Shown in pieces: positions 8,021 through 17,896 of a stretch of DNA of 64,000 nucleotides. Under the pieces are notes generated by a model. The model saw only the letters and a list, made by a program, of their open reading frames with translations, was not told the DNA's origin and ran no database searches. Each line of letters opens with the position of its first letter. Position 1 is the first letter of the stretch. The DNA comes from Mucilaginibacter mallensis (GTDB lineage: Bacteria > Bacteroidota > Bacteroidia > Sphingobacteriales > Sphingobacteriaceae), in the NCBI RefSeq assembly GCF_900105165.1, contig NZ_LT629740.1, positions 1,922,001-1,986,000 of the forward strand, in the 5' to 3' direction. A program made the translations under genes and the position numbers.

Positions 8021-10414
8021 ATGTTAAAGAAAAATTTAAGATTGCTTAGGCTAAATACTTGTTCTGTTGCTATTGCACTTATTAGCGTTTTTAGTATAAA
8101 TACTGCTAATGCAGTAATTAAATCCTACACAAAGGATGCAGATGGTGTTACTTTTTCCCTCGATAAGGGTAAAATGAAAGTGAAAGTCTGCACTGATGAT
8201 ATCATCGAGGTAAAATACACCATGTTCAATGATTTCTCTCAAAAGGAATCGTTAGTGGTTAATAACAAATGGCTCACAAAAACCGGCTTTACGGTAACAG
8301 AGGGTAATGGTGCCGTTATTATCGCGACAGCAAAACTTAAATTGGTTATTGATAAGGCCACTAATGCCATTACTTATCTGGATAAAAAAGGCAATGTAAT
8401 AACTGCTGAAGATAAAGCGGATAATAAAAGCATGCAGGCTGTAACTATAGCAGGCATAAATACTTACAATTGCAGCTCTCAATTCAATTCTCCTGCTGAT
8501 GAAGCGCTGTTTGGCTTAGGCTGTCATCCTGAAGATACCTTATCCATCAATTATAAGGGCCGCGATCAGCAAATGCTCATTAAGTATATGACGGGCGCCA
8601 TCCCTGTTTTACTATCAACCAAAGGTTATGGATTGATGTGGGATAACTATTCTGCATCAAACTTTTATGGTGCCGAAGCAGGTAACACCAAGTTCAAATA
8701 TGTATCAGAAAGCGGTAAGCAGATTGATTATTATTTCTTCTATGGTCCCGATTTCGACCGTATCATTAATTCATATCGTATTGCTACGGGTAAAGCGCCG
8801 ATGTTTGCCAAATGGCTATTCGGATTATTTCAGTCACAGGATAGGTATAAGAGTCAGCCGGAGATCTTGAGTGTAAAGGACAATTACCGTAAAAATAATA
8901 TCCCTGTTGATGCTATCGTGCAGGACTGGTACTGGTGGGCTCCATTGCCAATAGGTTCACATATCATGAACCACGATAGGTACCCCGATCCCAAAGGAAT
9001 GATCGATGAATTGCATAAGGCAAACATACATGCCATGATCTCTATATGGCCGGTATTCGGTAGTGGTACAAAGGATTTCGACGCGCTGAAAAGTAAAGGC
9101 TACTTAACCAGTATTACCTGGGATAATTTTGTTACCCATACCTGGGATACTTATTATGATGCGCATAACCCTAAGGCCCGTGCACTATACTGGGCCCAAG
9201 CCCGCGACAGTGTTGTAAAGCGCTATGGCTGGGATGCCTGGTGGGTTGATCAATGCGAGCCTGATAATGGTGCTTTGCTTGATGAACGCCGCAAGGCAGA
9301 CTTCTCTGTAGGTAAGGGCATCGATTATTTTAACACCTATTCGTTGGAACACTCTAAAGGCATTTACCAGGGCTGGCGCAAGGATATTCCTAATAAAAGG
9401 GCGTTCTTCCTCATCAGGCAGTCGTTTGCCGGTGAGCAGCGCAATGCAGCTACGCTGTGGTCGTCGGATGTTACTACAACGTTCAATGCCTTAAAAAGCC
9501 AGATCCCACAGGGTATCAACGCCTGCGTATCAGGTATCCCTTACTGGACATCCGATATAGGCGGTTATATATCAAGAACATTACCTGATGGCATCCCCGA
9601 CTGGTCGCAGCCCGAAATGCGTGAGCTGTTTACCCGTTGGTTCCAGTTCGGTACATTCAGCCCGATTATGCGTATTCACGGAAAGGGTGAAAGAGCATTA
9701 TTCTCCAATAACTGGGATGACAATACCAAAGCCATCCTGCTTAAATACGATAAATTACGTTATCGCCTGTTACCATACATATACTCGCTGGCTGGCCGTG
9801 TAACTAATGAAAACTATACCATTATGCGTTCGCTTGCATTTGATTTCCGTGGCGATAAAAATGTGTACAGCATTCCGGATCAGTATATGTTTGGCCCGGC
9901 ATTTCTAGTTAATCCGGTAACTGAACATGGTAAAACAACCCGCAATGTATACCTGCCTGCATCAACAAAATGGTACGACTTTTATACCGGCAAGCAATAT
10001 GACGGCGGCCAGCGCATTGAATCGGCGGCACCTATTGATATTATACCGCTGTATATTAAAGCAGGTTCAATAATACCGATGGGGCCGGTTATGCAATATA
10101 CCACTGAAAAGCCTGCTAATAACATCGAACTAAGAATATACCCCGGTGCTAATGGCCAGTTTGAATATTATGAGGATGAAAACGATAATTACAATTATGA
10201 AAAAGGTGCCTCAGCTACTTTTAAATTCAGCTGGAATGATAAAACCCACCAGCTAACTATTTCTGATACCAAGGGTAACTTTAATGGAATGATCAAAAAA
10301 CATACATTTAACGTTGTATTGGTTAATGATGGTCATGGTGTTAATACAGATGCTGAAGCCAAAGCAGATAAGGTGATCATTTATACAGGTAAAGCAGTAA
10401 CGGTTAAGATATAA
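8021..10414 (+). CDS. GH31 alpha-xylosidase, copy 2
   Basis: Second probable alpha-xylosidase, 797 residues, collinear with and very similar to the gene at 1990-4401. A Sec signal peptide ends near NTANA. The expected nucleophile is Asp410 in WWVDQCEPD and the expected acid/base is Asp483 in LWSSD. The C-terminal DUF5110-like region is retained. Compared with copy 1 it has a short insertion after the YWTSDIGGY motif (ISRTLPDGI replacing HLHWES) and a deletion near position 640, where copy 1 has LYSGSNASAGK. The differences flank active-site loops, so the copies may prefer different xyloglucan side chains. A 185-bp non-coding spacer precedes the gene and a terminator-like hairpin follows it. 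Confidence 0.88.
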   Translation: MLKKNLRLLRLNTCSVAIALISVFSINTANAVIKSYTKDADGVTFSLDKGKMKVKVCTDDIIEVKYTMFNDFSQKESLVVNNKWLTKTGFTVTEGNGAVIIATAKLKLVIDKATNAITYLDKKGNVITAEDKADNKSMQAVTIAGINTYNCSSQFNSPADEALFGLGCHPEDTLSINYKGRDQQMLIKYMTGAIPVLLSTKGYGLMWDNYSASNFYGAEAGNTKFKYVSESGKQIDYYFFYGPDFDRIINSYRIATGKAPMFAKWLFGLFQSQDRYKSQPEILSVKDNYRKNNIPVDAIVQDWYWWAPLPIGSHIMNHDRYPDPKGMIDELHKANIHAMISIWPVFGSGTKDFDALKSKGYLTSITWDNFVTHTWDTYYDAHNPKARALYWAQARDSVVKRYGWDAWWVDQCEPDNGALLDERRKADFSVGKGIDYFNTYSLEHSKGIYQGWRKDIPNKRAFFLIRQSFAGEQRNAATLWSSDVTTTFNALKSQIPQGINACVSGIPYWTSDIGGYISRTLPDGIPDWSQPEMRELFTRWFQFGTFSPIMRIHGKGERALFSNNWDDNTKAILLKYDKLRYRLLPYIYSLAGRVTNENYTIMRSLAFDFRGDKNVYSIPDQYMFGPAFLVNPVTEHGKTTRNVYLPASTKWYDFYTGKQYDGGQRIESAAPIDIIPLYIKAGSIIPMGPVMQYTTEKPANNIELRIYPGANGQFEYYEDENDNYNYEKGASATFKFSWNDKTHQLTISDTKGNFNGMIKKHTFNVVLVNDGHGVNTDAEAKADKVIIYTGKAVTVKI

Positions 10415-10462
10415 TTGCGATTAACTATATGATTTTCTTATTATTCATGCCGTATCTACACA

Positions 10463-10500
10463 AACAATACCGCTGCTAATACAGCGGTATTGTTGTTTAA
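10463..10500 (+). terminator. Hairpin terminator after GH31 copy 2
   Basis: Perfect 13-bp inverted repeat AACAATACCGCTG / CAGCGGTATTGTT (10463-10475 and 10482-10494) with a 6-base loop, about 50 bp after the GH31 stop. The downstream tract is only weakly T-rich, so termination may be partial. It separates GH31 from the regulator gene. Confidence 0.7.
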
Positions 10501-10704
10501 AATGCAATTGTTTTAATAGATAAGATGTATTGATACTAATATTTCATTTGCTAATATTATTTTATCACAGCCCTGTATAAACCTGCAAATAAGAGCTGAA
10601 AAGATGCCTTTATTTGAATAATTAGTGTCTTTTGAACCTTTATTTACCTATCTTAGTAGATACGTATCCCGTCCATTTTGGATACTAATACCAATTATCA
10701 AATC

Positions 10705-13700
10705 ATGTTGAAATTTTACATATCAATTGTATTGTGTTTTGTTATGTCGCAATGTGTGTTTGCGCAAAATAATGAATACCAGTTCTCCCAATTAGATATT
10801 ACAAATGGGCTCTCCAATAACCGGGTTATTTGCATTTATAAGGATGCTGAAGGTTTTATGTGGTTTGGTACAACCGCGGGTTTAAACAGATACGATGGCT
10901 ACGAGTTTAAAGTGTTTAAGCATGATGCAAACGATACCAATTCCCTCATTAATAATTATGTTGAACATATTTATGAAGGACCGGATAAGAAAATGTGGGT
11001 ATATACTAATAATGGTCTAAGCATCTATGACCCCAATACCGAAAAATTCTCGAACAATGTTGCTGATGAACTGCTGAAATACAATATAAAGGTTGATGGG
11101 TTAGTATCGCTAAAGAAGGATAATACAGGTAACTTTTGGTTTTTAACCCAAAATGAAGGCGTTTATTGTTACAATCCTAATACTAAAACCACTGTTGCTT
11201 ACAATACTACCGCAAAATCAAAAATTGTGCTCTATTCAAATAGTGTTGATGAAGTGGTTAAAACACAGGACGGTTTTGTTTGGCTGATTTACAATGATGG
11301 CGTTATTGATAAATTAGATATCCGTGCAAACAAAGTTTTACTAAGAACATATAGCTTATGTAAGGCAAATAACAACAGACTGCAGCCTTACTCCGCAATG
11401 GTTGATAACGACCAGAACCTATGGATATATGTTTCAGAAAGCTCTATAGGGGTTTATTATTACAATACCAAAGCCAACGGGCTGCAGCATTTTGTTAAAG
11501 GTGGCGATGTGATCGGCCTTAATTCAAATGTTATTAATAATGTGGTACAGGGCGATAATAATATCATTTGGATAGGTACTGACCATGGCGGCATCAACAT
11601 GGTTAATATAAAAACCCATAAAATTAATTACATATTAAACCGCGACGATGACCCCAAATCCTTAAGGGGGAATGCTGTAGTGTTGTATAAAGATAACATA
11701 GGTATTATATGGGCAGGCACGTTTAAACAGGGTATCAGCTACTTCCATAAAGGAATAATACAATTCCCGCTTGTGCGTCATTATCTGCTGGATAGCTCAA
11801 GTTTACCGTATGAGGATGTTGATTGTTTTGCAGAAGATGTAAGCGGTAACTTATGGATCGGCACTAATGGGGGAGGCTTACTGTTTTTCGATAAAAAAAC
11901 TAAAAAATATACCCAGTATAAACATGACCCGGCAAACCCCAACAGCTTATCGAATGATATAGTTGTTAGTTTGTGTATAGATCATAACCATAAACTATGG
12001 ATAGGTACCTATTTTGGTGGTTTGGAACGTTTGGAAGGCAATAAATTCGTTCATTACCGGCATAAGGATGATGTTCCGGGTAGCTTATCAGATGACCGCG
12101 TTTATAGCATAATTGAAGACTCCGCAAACAAGTTATGGGTAGGCACATTCACGGGTGGCTTAAATATTTATGATGGTAAAACCGACGATTTTAACCATCC
12201 CCGTTTTTCAACCTTATCAAACTATACATCAGTTATGTATGAGGATAAGCAAAAAAATATTTGGATAGGACGGGATAAAGGTGTTGACGTAATTAATGAA
12301 TATGGCAGATGGAGTAAACATTATTTTAATAAACCAAATAATTCTAATAGCCTGGTAGCCGATGATGTTAACAGTATTATACAGGATCATAGGGGCCTGA
12401 TCTGGATTGGAACCAAAGAAGGTCTGAGTATATTAAATACCCATACCGGGAAGTTTATAAACATCGAAGAAAAGCAGGGACTGCCCAGTAATAATATATG
12501 GAGCGTATTGGAAGATAATAGCGGCCGTATTTGGGTAAGCAGTGCAAATGGTGTTGCTAGTATAAAGCTTATACAAAGTAACGACAGCTATACCTATGAA
12601 ATTCATAAATACAATGAATTTGATGGTTTGCAGGGGAATGAGTTTAATGCTAATTCGGCATTGAAACTCAGGAACGGGGATATGATATTTGGCGGCGCTC
12701 ACGGGTTTAATTTATTTGATCCCGCAAACATAAGCTCGCCCGATATAAAACCTCAGTTGCTGTTTACCGATTTTCAGCTGTTTAATAAAACAGTAAATGC
12801 CGGGGATACGATTAATGGCAAAGTGGTTTTAACCTCATCCATTACAAAAACACAGTCATTGGTTTTAAATCACAACCAAAACGTTTTTAGTATTTCATTT
12901 GCTGCGTGTGATTATTTTAATCCCAATAAAATAAAATACCAGTATCAGTTGGAGGGTTTTGATAAAGAATGGCTTACATCGCCAGCTGGCTCACGTAAAG
13001 TAACTTATACCAATTTAGATGCCGGCGATTATGTGTTTAAAGTAAGGGCCAGAAATATCAATAATCCTAAAAATGTAAGTACAATAACGCTCAATATTAC
13101 AATATTGCCACCGTTCTGGAAATCAACGTTAGCCTATATATTATATTTTGTATTGATAATAAGCATATTGTTCTATATCCGCCACAGAGGGATCCTCAAA
13201 TTGAAAAAGGAATTTGAAATAATGCAGGATAAGTTGGAGGGAGAACGCAGGCTGGCAGCTGAGCGTGCAGAAGCACACCGCATGCATGAGCTCGACCTGA
13301 TGAAGATCAAGTTTTTCACCAACGTAAGCCACGAGTTCAGAACACCTTTATCGTTAATTATATCGCCTATTGATACACTGATAAAAAACAGCGACAGATC
13401 GGAACAAAAGAACCAGTTACTAATGATTAAACGGAATGGCAGGCGTTTGCTGAACCTGGTTAATCAGCTGCTTGATTTTAGAAAAATGGAATTCAAGGAG
13501 TTAAGGCTTGATTTGCAAAAGGGCGATATTATTAAATTTATAAAGGAGGTAGCGGCTTCATTTACTGATCTGGCTGATCAAAATCACATAGGCTATTTGT
13601 TTGATACGGAGGTTGATTCGCTGTGCGCAAAATTCGATCATGATAAAATAGAACGGATACTGTTTAATCTGCTTTCCAATTCATTTAAATTTACTGCATC

Positions 13701-14868
13701 GGGTGGTCATATTAGCGTTTTACTACGCCTGATAAATACTGATGTTATCGATCCTGATAAGCAATTGCTGGAGATAAAAGTGGTTGATACAGGCATCGGA
13801 ATATCCAAAGAGAAACAGGAAAAGATATTTGAACGGTTCTTCCAGGTTAATTTGCCCGAAGGTTTGTTGAACCAGGGAAGTGGTATAGGTTTAGCCATAA
13901 GTCATGAGTTTGTGAAAATGCACTCAGGTGAAATATACGTGGAAAGTGAACCCGGTAATGGAAGTGCCTTTATTATACAATTACCATTAAATATTGAAGA
14001 AGAGAATGCTATACCTGAAACGCCAGTTGCTCAACAACCGGATGATGTTGTGAAACATGCAAAACCAACCTGGGAATCGGAAAAGAAACCGGTTGTGTTG
14101 ATAATTGAAGATAACGATGACCTGCGTTTCTATTTAAAGGACAATTTAAAGCATACTTTTAATATTATAGAGGCAGCTGACGGGAAGGAAGGCTGGCAAA
14201 AAGCACTTGCCCTACATCCAAACCTAATAGTAAGTGATGTAAGCATGCCCGAAATGAATGGTCTCGATCTTTGCAAAAAAATAAGGAACGATAGCCGCAC
14301 CGCACATATACCGATCATCCTGCTAACGGCTTTAACCGAAGAAGAAGACCAGCTGATAGGCCTAACAAACGGGGCAAACGATTATATAGGCAAACCGTTT
14401 AATTTCGAGATCTTACTTTCAAAGATCAGTGGCTTGCTCGCAATGCAGCAAACATTCAAAAAAACCTATCAAAAACAAATGGAGATACAGGTTCAGGACC
14501 TGGAAATTGTATCGGAGGATGAAAAGTTCCTGAAGAATGTTTTTGACTGTATTGAAAAAAATATCACCAATTATAATTTCTCGGTCGAGGAATTGAGCCG
14601 GCAAATGTCATTAAGCCGTGTATCACTTTACAAAAGATTACTGGCGCTTACAGGCAAAACACCTGTTGATTGCATAAGAACAGTGCGATTAAAAAGAGCA
14701 GTGCAGTTATTAGAGAAAAGCCAGTTAAGTATTGCCAATATAGCTTATGAAGTAGGATTTAATAACCCAACTTATTTTTCAAAAGTGTTTAAGGACGAGT
14801 ACGGCACAGTGCCATCTGAATACGTAATTGCGATCCGCAAAAAAGAGATAGAAACAACTCAATTATAA
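10705..14868 (+). CDS. Hybrid two-component system regulator (HTCS) of the hemicellulose locus
   Basis: One-protein sensor kinase plus DNA-binding activator that controls polysaccharide loci in Bacteroidetes. In order: signal peptide (MLKFYISIVLC..FA), about 14 regulator-propeller repeats (NIWIGRDKG, LIWIGTKEG, RIWVSSANG), a periplasmic Y_Y_Y domain (residues about 720-800), a transmembrane helix near 806-826, a HisKA domain with phospho-acceptor His876 in NVSHEFRTPL, and an ATPase domain with DTGIGI and GSGIGL. A receiver domain (Asp1178 in VSDVSMPEMNG, GKPF lysine) and a C-terminal AraC-type double helix-turn-helix complete it. The frame opens at a TTG at 10678, but the ATG at 10705 directly precedes the signal peptide and is preferred. 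The ligand is probably a xyloglucan or mannan oligosaccharide, inferred from neighbouring enzymes. Confidence 0.93.
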   Translation: MLKFYISIVLCFVMSQCVFAQNNEYQFSQLDITNGLSNNRVICIYKDAEGFMWFGTTAGLNRYDGYEFKVFKHDANDTNSLINNYVEHIYEGPDKKMWVYTNNGLSIYDPNTEKFSNNVADELLKYNIKVDGLVSLKKDNTGNFWFLTQNEGVYCYNPNTKTTVAYNTTAKSKIVLYSNSVDEVVKTQDGFVWLIYNDGVIDKLDIRANKVLLRTYSLCKANNNRLQPYSAMVDNDQNLWIYVSESSIGVYYYNTKANGLQHFVKGGDVIGLNSNVINNVVQGDNNIIWIGTDHGGINMVNIKTHKINYILNRDDDPKSLRGNAVVLYKDNIGIIWAGTFKQGISYFHKGIIQFPLVRHYLLDSSSLPYEDVDCFAEDVSGNLWIGTNGGGLLFFDKKTKKYTQYKHDPANPNSLSNDIVVSLCIDHNHKLWIGTYFGGLERLEGNKFVHYRHKDDVPGSLSDDRVYSIIEDSANKLWVGTFTGGLNIYDGKTDDFNHPRFSTLSNYTSVMYEDKQKNIWIGRDKGVDVINEYGRWSKHYFNKPNNSNSLVADDVNSIIQDHRGLIWIGTKEGLSILNTHTGKFINIEEKQGLPSNNIWSVLEDNSGRIWVSSANGVASIKLIQSNDSYTYEIHKYNEFDGLQGNEFNANSALKLRNGDMIFGGAHGFNLFDPANISSPDIKPQLLFTDFQLFNKTVNAGDTINGKVVLTSSITKTQSLVLNHNQNVFSISFAACDYFNPNKIKYQYQLEGFDKEWLTSPAGSRKVTYTNLDAGDYVFKVRARNINNPKNVSTITLNITILPPFWKSTLAYILYFVLIISILFYIRHRGILKLKKEFEIMQDKLEGERRLAAERAEAHRMHELDLMKIKFFTNVSHEFRTPLSLIISPIDTLIKNSDRSEQKNQLLMIKRNGRRLLNLVNQLLDFRKMEFKELRLDLQKGDIIKFIKEVAASFTDLADQNHIGYLFDTEVDSLCAKFDHDKIERILFNLLSNSFKFTASGGHISVLLRLINTDVIDPDKQLLEIKVVDTGIGISKEKQEKIFERFFQVNLPEGLLNQGSGIGLAISHEFVKMHSGEIYVESEPGNGSAFIIQLPLNIEEENAIPETPVAQQPDDVVKHAKPTWESEKKPVVLIIEDNDDLRFYLKDNLKHTFNIIEAADGKEGWQKALALHPNLIVSDVSMPEMNGLDLCKKIRNDSRTAHIPIILLTALTEEEDQLIGLTNGANDYIGKPFNFEILLSKISGLLAMQQTFKKTYQKQMEIQVQDLEIVSEDEKFLKNVFDCIEKNITNYNFSVEELSRQMSLSRVSLYKRLLALTGKTPVDCIRTVRLKRAVQLLEKSQLSIANIAYEVGFNNPTYFSKVFKDEYGTVPSEYVIAIRKKEIETTQL

Positions 14869-14884
14869 GATGTCGCTAATCCTG

Positions 14885-14936
14885 AGTCCAAAGTCTTGAG
14901 TCAAAACTCCCAAACAACAAGAACTGACTTTGGACT
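14885..14936. repeat. Word-repeat hairpin downstream of the HTCS gene
   Basis: Perfect 11-bp arms AGTCCAAAGTC (14885-14895) and GACTTTGGACT (14926-14936) enclose a loop with a second copy of the word (TTGAGTCAAAACTC). A third variant, GACTAAAGACT, follows. It lies just after the stop codon and could stop or slow transcription. Confidence 0.6.
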
Positions 14937-15075
14937 TACGACTAAAGACTGCTGGCTATACAAAAAATCTGCATTAACATTTATTGTATTAAAAATATTT
15001 TTATCACATAATCTGGAAACCTTTGTATTTTAATAAATAAGTGTATTTTTGACAATAAACAATTATAAAACCAAT

Positions 15076-16437
15076 ATGAAATATATCTGCTCTTTGGCTA
15101 TTCTATTTTTTGTTAGTTACTACAATCCTTCGATAGCGCAAACTATTGCACCAACACCACCTATGGGTTGGAATAGCTATAATTGTTTCGGCTCCGCGGT
15201 ACACGAGGACGAGGTAAAGGCCAATGCTGATTATGTGGCACAAAATCTTAAGCAATACGGCTGGCAATACATTGTGGTTGATTTTTTATGGTCGTATGAT
15301 AATCCTCCGGGGAGTAACATCGGAAACCCTTTCCAGAAGAATTTACAGGACGGCTCTTATATCCCATGGCTTACCATGGATGAATACGGCAGGTTAACAC
15401 CGCAGCCTACAAAATTTCCATCAGCATTTGGCGGTAAGGGTTTTGCACCGCTGGCAGCCTATGTACACTCATTAGGTTTAAAGTTTGGTATCCACGTAAT
15501 GCGTGGCATCCCTCGCCAGGCTGTGTGGGCTAAATCGCCTGTAAAGGGCACTAATGGCATAACAGCTGATATGATAGCCGATACCAATTCAACCTGCCCA
15601 TGGATGAACCATATGTATGGTATTGATATGAAAAAATCGGGCGCACAAGAATATTTAAATTCCATATTAGAATTATATGCCTCATGGGGAGTTGATTTTA
15701 TTAAAGTTGATGATATAGCAAGGCCTTATCGCGAAGCAGAAATTGAAGGCTACCATAAAGCGATACAAAACTGCGGCAGACCAATAGTATTGAGCCTGTC
15801 GCCGGGTGCCACCGCTTTAAGTGAGGCTGATCATGTCGCTAAAAATGGTAATATGTGGCGAATGGCTGATGATTTTTGGGATAACTGGAAAGAGATTGTA
15901 GGGATGGTGGGTTATGCCGAGCAATGGCAGGGCAAAGGCGGCCCCGGTCACTGGCCAGATTGCGATATGATACAGATAGGCAAACTATCAAAACGTGGTC
16001 CGGTAGGCGAGGAACGTTACAGTAGGTTCACTCAAGATGAAGAATATACCCACATGACCTTCTGGAGTATATTCCGTTCGCCATTGATGCTGGGCGGTAA
16101 CCTGCCAGAGAACAGGCCATTCGAACTGCAGCTATTCAATAACAGCGAAGTTATTGCTGTAAACCAGCAGGGCGAAAACCCGCGCGAGCTTTATCGTAAA
16201 GATGGTAGTATGGTATGGTATTCACATGTGCCCAATAGTAAGGATCTATATGTAGCCATGTTTAACCTTGGCGAAGCCAATGCTGATGTAAATGTAGATT
16301 TCGCGTCATTAGGCCTAAAAGGCAAAGTGGAGGTAAGGGATCTTTGGAAAAAGCAAGATGTAGGCTCATTTAAAAAGCTATATCATCAGCAAATCAACAA
16401 GCATGGCGCGGCTTTGTTTAAACTATCTGTAAAGTAA
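15076..16437 (+). CDS. GH27 alpha-galactosidase (or beta-L-arabinopyranosidase)
   Basis: Secreted GH27 glycosidase of about 450 residues that should remove terminal alpha-galactose, for example from galactomannan or galactosylated xyloglucan side chains. Signal peptide ends at PSIAQ. The family signature PPMGWNSYNCFG opens the barrel. The nucleophile is expected at Asp212 in FIKVDD and the acid/base at Asp266 in WRMADDFWDNW, and a C-terminal beta domain closes the protein. The usual K-Y-D-N nucleophile segment of alpha-galactosidases is K-V-D-D here, and GH27 also contains beta-L-arabinopyranosidases, so specificity is open. The frame opens at a TTG at 15049; the ATG at 15076 directly precedes the signal peptide. 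Confidence 0.88.
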   Translation: MKYICSLAILFFVSYYNPSIAQTIAPTPPMGWNSYNCFGSAVHEDEVKANADYVAQNLKQYGWQYIVVDFLWSYDNPPGSNIGNPFQKNLQDGSYIPWLTMDEYGRLTPQPTKFPSAFGGKGFAPLAAYVHSLGLKFGIHVMRGIPRQAVWAKSPVKGTNGITADMIADTNSTCPWMNHMYGIDMKKSGAQEYLNSILELYASWGVDFIKVDDIARPYREAEIEGYHKAIQNCGRPIVLSLSPGATALSEADHVAKNGNMWRMADDFWDNWKEIVGMVGYAEQWQGKGGPGHWPDCDMIQIGKLSKRGPVGEERYSRFTQDEEYTHMTFWSIFRSPLMLGGNLPENRPFELQLFNNSEVIAVNQQGENPRELYRKDGSMVWYSHVPNSKDLYVAMFNLGEANADVNVDFASLGLKGKVEVRDLWKKQDVGSFKKLYHQQINKHGAALFKLSVK

Positions 16438-16443
16438 TTAATA

Positions 16444-16583
16444 GGTGTGTTCTGAAGATATATTTTCTTACGAATATTGAGCGTAGGGTCACCCTGAGGT
16501 ACTCGAAGGGTAAGCGTAAAGGCCTTTGCCCGCATGCTTCGAGCGCCTCAGCATGACACCCTTTTTTTAATCTTCTGGACACC
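16444..16583. repeat. 140-bp palindromic element with terminal inverted repeats, copy A
   Basis: The ends form an imperfect inverted repeat (GGTGTGTTCTGAAGAT left; complement of AATCTTCTGGACACC right). The core is an imperfect hairpin containing GTCACCCTGAGGTACTCGAAG and, on the other arm, GCTTCGAGCGCCTCAGCATGAC. A near-identical 140-bp copy lies at 38017-38156. It has no coding capacity and looks like a MITE- or REPIN-type non-autonomous element inserted between GH27 and GH43. Confidence 0.8.
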
Positions 16584-16693
16584 ATGGTAAAGTAATGAAA
16601 ATAATAGGCCACCATCAAAGTCGAGCTGATGGCCCGAGAATGAATGAAAGAGGTGAATAAGAAAATCAAGATCAGCTAACGGGATTTTAATAT

Positions 16694-17665
16694 ATGAATC
16701 ACACTAAACGTTTAATTCCTTATTTAATACTATTCCTTATCGCCGCTGCATTTAACTGCTCAGCGCAGGCTGATTTTATTAAAAACCCTATTGTTAGCGG
16801 TTACTATGCCGATCCTACAATAATTAAAGATAAAGGCACCTATTACATTTATGCGACCATTGATCCCTGGGGAGCTGAAGAATTAGGTGTTTTAGAAACG
16901 AAGGATTTTAAAACATTTACCCGCAGGCATATTAACTGGCCAACCAAAAAACAATGTATCAGTCCTACATCCGGCGATGCAATGGTTTGGGCGCCATCTA
17001 TCCGCAAGGTGAACAGTAAATTTTATATGTACGTTGCTGTTGGTAGCGAAGTTTGGGCAGGAGTGAGCGATCATCCGCTTGGTCCGTGGAAAAATGCAAA
17101 GCCGGATAATTCGCCATTGGTAACCAAAAATGATTACCCGCAGGTACATAATATCGACCCCGATTGTTTTGTTGATAGCGATGGGCAGGCTTATTTATAC
17201 TGGGGCTCGGGTTATAATTGGGTAAACGGGCATTGTATGGCTGTTAAGCTCAAAAAGGATATGATAACCTTTGATGGTAAACCAATAGATATTACCCCTC
17301 CGCATTATTTTGAAGCGCCTCACCTGGTGAAACGCAAGGGTTTATATTATTTAATGTATTCATACGGCAAAGCTATTGATGGTACTTATCAAATACGCTA
17401 TTCAATTGGTAAAACGCCACTGGGGCCATGGATAGAAGGTGAAAATGATCCTATCCTCTCCACCTCGGCTGATAGTACAACCTTTGGCCCCGGTCACCAT
17501 ACAGTTTTTGCTGAGAACGGACAATATTATATTTTATACCATCGCATCCATCCCCAAAAACAGGCCTATGTGTTAAGGGAGCTTTGTATTGATAGTTTAA
17601 ATTTTGATAGCAAAGGCAACATTCTCAAAGTCAATCCATCAGGCGTTGCTAACTTTACTAAGTAG
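16694..17665 (+). CDS. GH43 family glycosidase (arabinofuranosidase or xylosidase type)
   Basis: Secreted single-domain GH43 five-bladed propeller enzyme, 323 residues, with a signal peptide ending in CSAQA. The three catalytic acids are visible: base Asp40 in YYADPT, pKa-modulating Asp155 in HNIDPD, and acid Glu207 in HYFEAPHL. There is no accessory C-terminal domain. GH43 members cleave alpha-L-arabinofuranosyl or beta-xylosyl linkages. In a xyloglucan-type locus the most likely job is to remove arabinofuranose from solanaceous-type xyloglucan or to trim contaminating xylan. It lies between a repeat element and the GH3 gene. Confidence 0.85.
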   Translation: MNHTKRLIPYLILFLIAAAFNCSAQADFIKNPIVSGYYADPTIIKDKGTYYIYATIDPWGAEELGVLETKDFKTFTRRHINWPTKKQCISPTSGDAMVWAPSIRKVNSKFYMYVAVGSEVWAGVSDHPLGPWKNAKPDNSPLVTKNDYPQVHNIDPDCFVDSDGQAYLYWGSGYNWVNGHCMAVKLKKDMITFDGKPIDITPPHYFEAPHLVKRKGLYYLMYSYGKAIDGTYQIRYSIGKTPLGPWIEGENDPILSTSADSTTFGPGHHTVFAENGQYYILYHRIHPQKQAYVLRELCIDSLNFDSKGNILKVNPSGVANFTK

Positions 17666-17896
17666 CTAACAAACTATTAGTAGCCTTATCGGTTAGCTGT
17701 CTTTAATCTAGCACTGGTTAACATTTATCATATAAACGTTATCAATCCTGCTATCCCATTCTTTAGTATAAATCTAGTTTTACAGCACTAATTATGTGCC
17801 TGCTTACAGGGAATCAAATCTCTGCAATGGCTTTATAATACCACTTGACCTCTTTGTAAAACAAATCAACAAACTAAACTTATATAAATCATATTT

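Noticed and set aside
10678..10704. TTG start extending the HTCS protein by nine residues
   Set aside because: The ATG at 10705 directly precedes a normal signal peptide; the extension would put polar residues before it.
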